From NCBI GenBank assembly GCA_907163375.1, contig CAJQUW010005329.1, positions 1 to 64,000 on the forward strand: 64,000 bases of DNA, in the 5' to 3' direction. How positions within the stretch are numbered: position 1 is the stretch's first letter; every line of letters begins with the position of its first letter. This stretch comes from Prostheceraeus crozeri. Taxonomy: Eukaryota > Platyhelminthes > Polycladida > Euryleptidae. A program made the position numbers and the translations under genes. Positions 60,743-64,000 of the stretch are shown one piece after another. Below the pieces are notes generated by a model. It had not been told where the DNA came from. It saw only the letters and a program-made list of their open reading frames with translations, and ran no database searches.

Positions 60743-61018
60743 ATTTGTTATTGAAATCATAATTTACATCCATCAAATACTGACCTGGGAAGCATCGTGA
60801 GGACATCCTGAACACGAAGACAGTCTGAGAATGAAAAGTATTGACAATGCTTGTCAGACCATGTTAAGGATGACCACAATAGTTCTTTGACTATCAATGA
60901 TTTTATTTTGAGATAAATTCACAGAACTCAACAGATCTTAACAAGAGGCATGAAGAAGGACAGTGGTCAATTCTTATGATTCAATGTCTCGTTCAGCAAT
61001 CCTTGAAGATAGGTCACG
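60743..61018 (-). repeat. Member 2 of a two-copy diverged repeat
   Basis: Aligns with 45708-45976 in the same orientation (see there). ACATCCATCAAATACTGA, TTCTTTGACTATCAATGATT and AGCAATCCTTGAAGATAGGT are the clearest shared blocks. Confidence 0.55.
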
Positions 61019-61654
61019 CGAAAGTTTCAAGTTTGAAGTTTCTCTCGGCCATCACTTGCTGACTGCGGACCTAGCTTCATAGACCACAGCTTATACATCA
61101 GCTTTCTTTACAAGTATCAGCTTACATGTCTATCTGTTAAGAGAAGAAAATTCTTCCCTTGCTTGCACGATATAGAAGGATTCAAGTGACATAACGGGAT
61201 CACGATAAAAGACGATATAAAATTCAAAAGAAAGAGAGACATGAAATACAGTCACAAAAGTTGGACTGTGAAAGGGATTGACACTGCAGGTCATTGCAGT
61301 TAGCAACTGTAGGCATCTCGTCCTATACAGATAATGAAATAGATCCACAAATCTTTTTGTACACCAAACGAGAATTTCATAGAATCCTTGCTCCAGCATA
61401 AAGCCATCATGGTGAAATATATTCGCTAATTTTCAGACTTTTTTTATCATGACTTTTCATGTCTCTTTAATGACTTTTTTTGACTCAATTACATCAGCAA
61501 TAAATAGAACATTAGTCGAGGCTTTGTCACTAAATTGGTTGATTTTACACTTAATTTTCATATATAAAATAATTTTCCGCTTTGATGACGCATTCATTGC
61601 ACTACTGAACTATGCGTCTGAAAAGGCAGATCCTTTTTCACGTCACGCCTAATT

Positions 61655-61722
61655 CCCTTGACTAGCGGAGTCTGGAGATGTACCACTTCATAGGACTCCG
61701 GGACTCCAACTCCACATCCCTA
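61655..61722 (-). mobile_element. Terminal fragment of the 4.2-kb hAT family
   Basis: Read on the minus strand from 61722 it gives AGGGATGTGGAGTTGGAGTC, CCGGAGTCCTATGA, matching the left end at 4219 (AAGGGTGCGGAGTCGGAGTC, CCGGAGTCCTATCA). The rest of the element is missing, so this is a truncated copy. Confidence 0.7.
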
Positions 61723-64000
61723 CAACATAAGGTCAACGGGAGTAAGATACGAACAAGGGGATTTGTTTCTGAGTAAACTCATTTGCTGGGGTGAACTTAA
61801 CGCTTTCGTTTCTCATCCACTATACGGCCGATCCAGTCGAATTAGTGGCATGGTTTTTTGGAAAGGAATTGCCTCTTGAGGAGAACAAAGTATTTATAAA
61901 CAAATACTTTTTATACAGACCTACTTTTACTGCGACACTTGATAATTTGCATTTAGTAACACGAGCTTAAATTTACCCCGGCATAGCTGCAACTTTGAAT
62001 AGGGAGTTGTGTCGATGTTGAGACATGAAGTAGGCCTGCTGATGATTCATGATATTGGATGAAATGGCAGCAATTCTGGTCTGTTCCCATTTGTCAACTG
62101 AGGATGCAACTCAATATCCAATCATTCTTTTTACACGAGCAAAAAAATAATGACATTCAAAAAGGTAGATTATTTGTAAATGAGAAAAATGTGGCCTTAT
62201 GATATCATACGTAAAACGAAAAAGGCTTGTTTTATCGCTGTCCTGTTCAAAACACAGATGCAATTAATGCTGATTCCTCAATTTCGAACAACATTTGTCT
62301 TTTATTACTAATTTACCACAATACGCTCGCATATGAAATCAAATCGTTTGATGACATTCCGAATTACAGTCATTTGCTTTCCAATTAATTCATATATTTA
62401 TAGTCAGTTTTTAATGACAGTCGTTAATATTGTCAATTAGGAAAGGCGATCATTACCTGCAGAGCACTTGTATCATTGAAAACCTAAAGTGTGCACATGA
62501 TACGCTTGACAAAATCTTTTTAGTCTGTTTGTATTCCTTCTATCAGTTTCTTGGAACTTTGAAACACGGCAGGCAAGAGAACACGATCAGATCAGTGATC
62601 GCAACTGTCCCTCAATATCTCAGCTGTCAATTACACTTGATTCCGATTCACCAGCTCTGTATGTTGTCTGAAATGTCAAACATAAAGTCCATTGCAACAA
62701 AATAAATGACAGGAATTCCGGTCCTTCACTATATAATTACCCACCCTCCCTTTGTCACCGAGATAACTGCTCCCACTAGGGCGCCGCTATCCGGCAAGTG
62801 GTACGTAAGCAGGTGTTATTAGAGCAGAAACGTATCAGCATTTGCCGTCAAATCACCCGTGACGGAGAGTCAATGAAAATCTTTGCTGGAGGCATAACGG
62901 AGCGTGAAATTCTTAATTACTTACAGAATATTCACCTTCGCTGCATTAAAAGGGCTGCATAGTGCAGCAAAGTGTGCCGCCACGGTATATCAGGCCTGCA
63001 TGTATTAGTGGCATTATTGGGGACAGTGTTTAAGTTAAATGAAAACATGTAAACGGCGCCAGTGTGGGTTAAACATGGGTCATTGGCTGTCGGAATCGCA
63101 ACCGTGGCATTGTCATGTCGAAGTTGGCTGCTGTAATGACGCCATTAATCGCGTTTTATATCAAGGTTTCCTGCGACCGGAAATATGAAAATAGCATTCA
63201 AATTTTATTGACTGCATGAATGTCATTTGAATTCTTAAAACCATCGTTGCATGAATTGTTCCGGCTTGTTTCACTGTTAATTAGCTTGATTGTAAATTTA
63301 AACAAGTGCCCCGATAGAAGGTATTAAAAGACAGTCCAAATATATTACGAATCGATAATGCAATTAGTAAAGCATTTTCTTATCATGCTGCGCAGAAGTG
63401 ATTGCTTTCTATCAAAGTTGTCAGAGGTACGCTTTTATCAACACTGAGGAAAGCACCTTGAAAATCACAGTCAAGGCCAAACCAAAGGCACCAACTTTTC
63501 TATGATCAGCTTTTTAAAATGAATTTTCTAACAATTCAAAATTACGGATTATGTCGAAGTAATGATGTAGCATTTTTTCGATTGAGTTGCCACTCGTCGT
63601 GATTGTGAGATCAACGAACAAAATCTTGCTGGAAGGTTGCTTGCCATAATTCCGAAAACAAGCGCAGTTCGCAAAAAAATAAATGTCATGAAATTCACTG
63701 ATTTTGCATTCTTCTATCTCAGTTCAAGAGGAAAATCCTCAAGTCGTTGATTATTTTCTGAAGTCATCAAGCAACATTATTACTTTACAATTGGTTGGCA
63801 TTCATTCATGTGTCATTTGTGTTTCATTAATTCATTGTCATAAAAATATTAGCTGCAATACCATCAGTTTTTTTCAGGAGTTCATCCAATTCTTTCTCCA
63901 AGAGAAAAATACCAACTTTCTCGGTCACCCTTTTTTAATTTTGCGTGTACACCACCGCACCACTTGAAGGCCAACAGCCGATAATTGTGTGTAGCTTTTA
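61723..64000. other. Distal intergenic stretch
   Basis: No gene recognised. The segment 62740-63180 is richer in G+C than its surroundings and free of repeats that I can recognise. It could be a regulatory element or the edge of another gene, but nothing in the sequence proves it. Confidence 0.4.

Overview
The window is nuclear DNA of an animal, most likely a marine bilaterian invertebrate. Genes are split by kilobase-sized GT-AG introns, the DNA is AT-rich, and transposon debris is dense. I cannot name the phylum from sequence alone. A BMP3/GDF10-type ligand, a TMEM144 homologue and an intronless DEG/ENaC channel would fit an ambulacrarian or a lophotrochozoan, among others.

Three host genes can be supported. 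(1) A DEG/ENaC/ASIC-type sodium channel lies at 7247-8869 on the plus strand as one uninterrupted 540-codon reading frame. (2) A TMEM144 (DUF1632) multipass membrane protein lies on the minus strand at 24528-12269. I assembled it from seven exons whose splice sites, phases and protein order all agree (356 aa). (3) A TGF-beta superfamily ligand closest to BMP3/GDF10 lies on the minus strand at 54466-39804 in three exons (438 aa). It has a signal peptide, an RHKR cleavage site, an unusually long arginine/lysine-rich stretch and a cystine-knot domain. The cysteine that normally links the two subunits of the dimer is replaced by glycine. The three genes show no functional link; they are simply neighbours.

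Most of the rest is mobile DNA. Bases 1-2712 are an almost pure G/T tract that may be an assembly or base-calling artefact. At 2.7-5.7 kb an eroded multicopy invertebrate gene is split by a hAT element with a perfect 8-bp target duplication. The introns of TMEM144 hold a Tc1 element, a PIF/Harbinger MITE, an element with two 136-bp inverted arms, a second hAT and a terminal-inverted-repeat element. Between 24.9 and 38.2 kb lie a LINE fragment, a nearly complete Tc1-type element with an Asp-Asp-Asp triad, a Penelope-like reverse transcriptase fossil, a 2.2-kb element with a Tc1 relic nested in it, a near-perfect inverted repeat of about 700 bp per arm, and an old hAT containing a short deletion derivative of the 26-kb Tc1. 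The introns of the ligand gene carry LINE fragments, a long-armed foldback element and one copy of a tRNA-derived SINE.

The most striking non-gene signal is a pair of unrelated-sequence insertions (10902-11154 and 49459-49625). They share one architecture: a near-perfect inverted duplication, a one-sided unique tail, and flanking perfect 12-bp direct repeats. They look like products of target-primed reverse transcription of an inverted terminus, possibly from Penelope-like elements.
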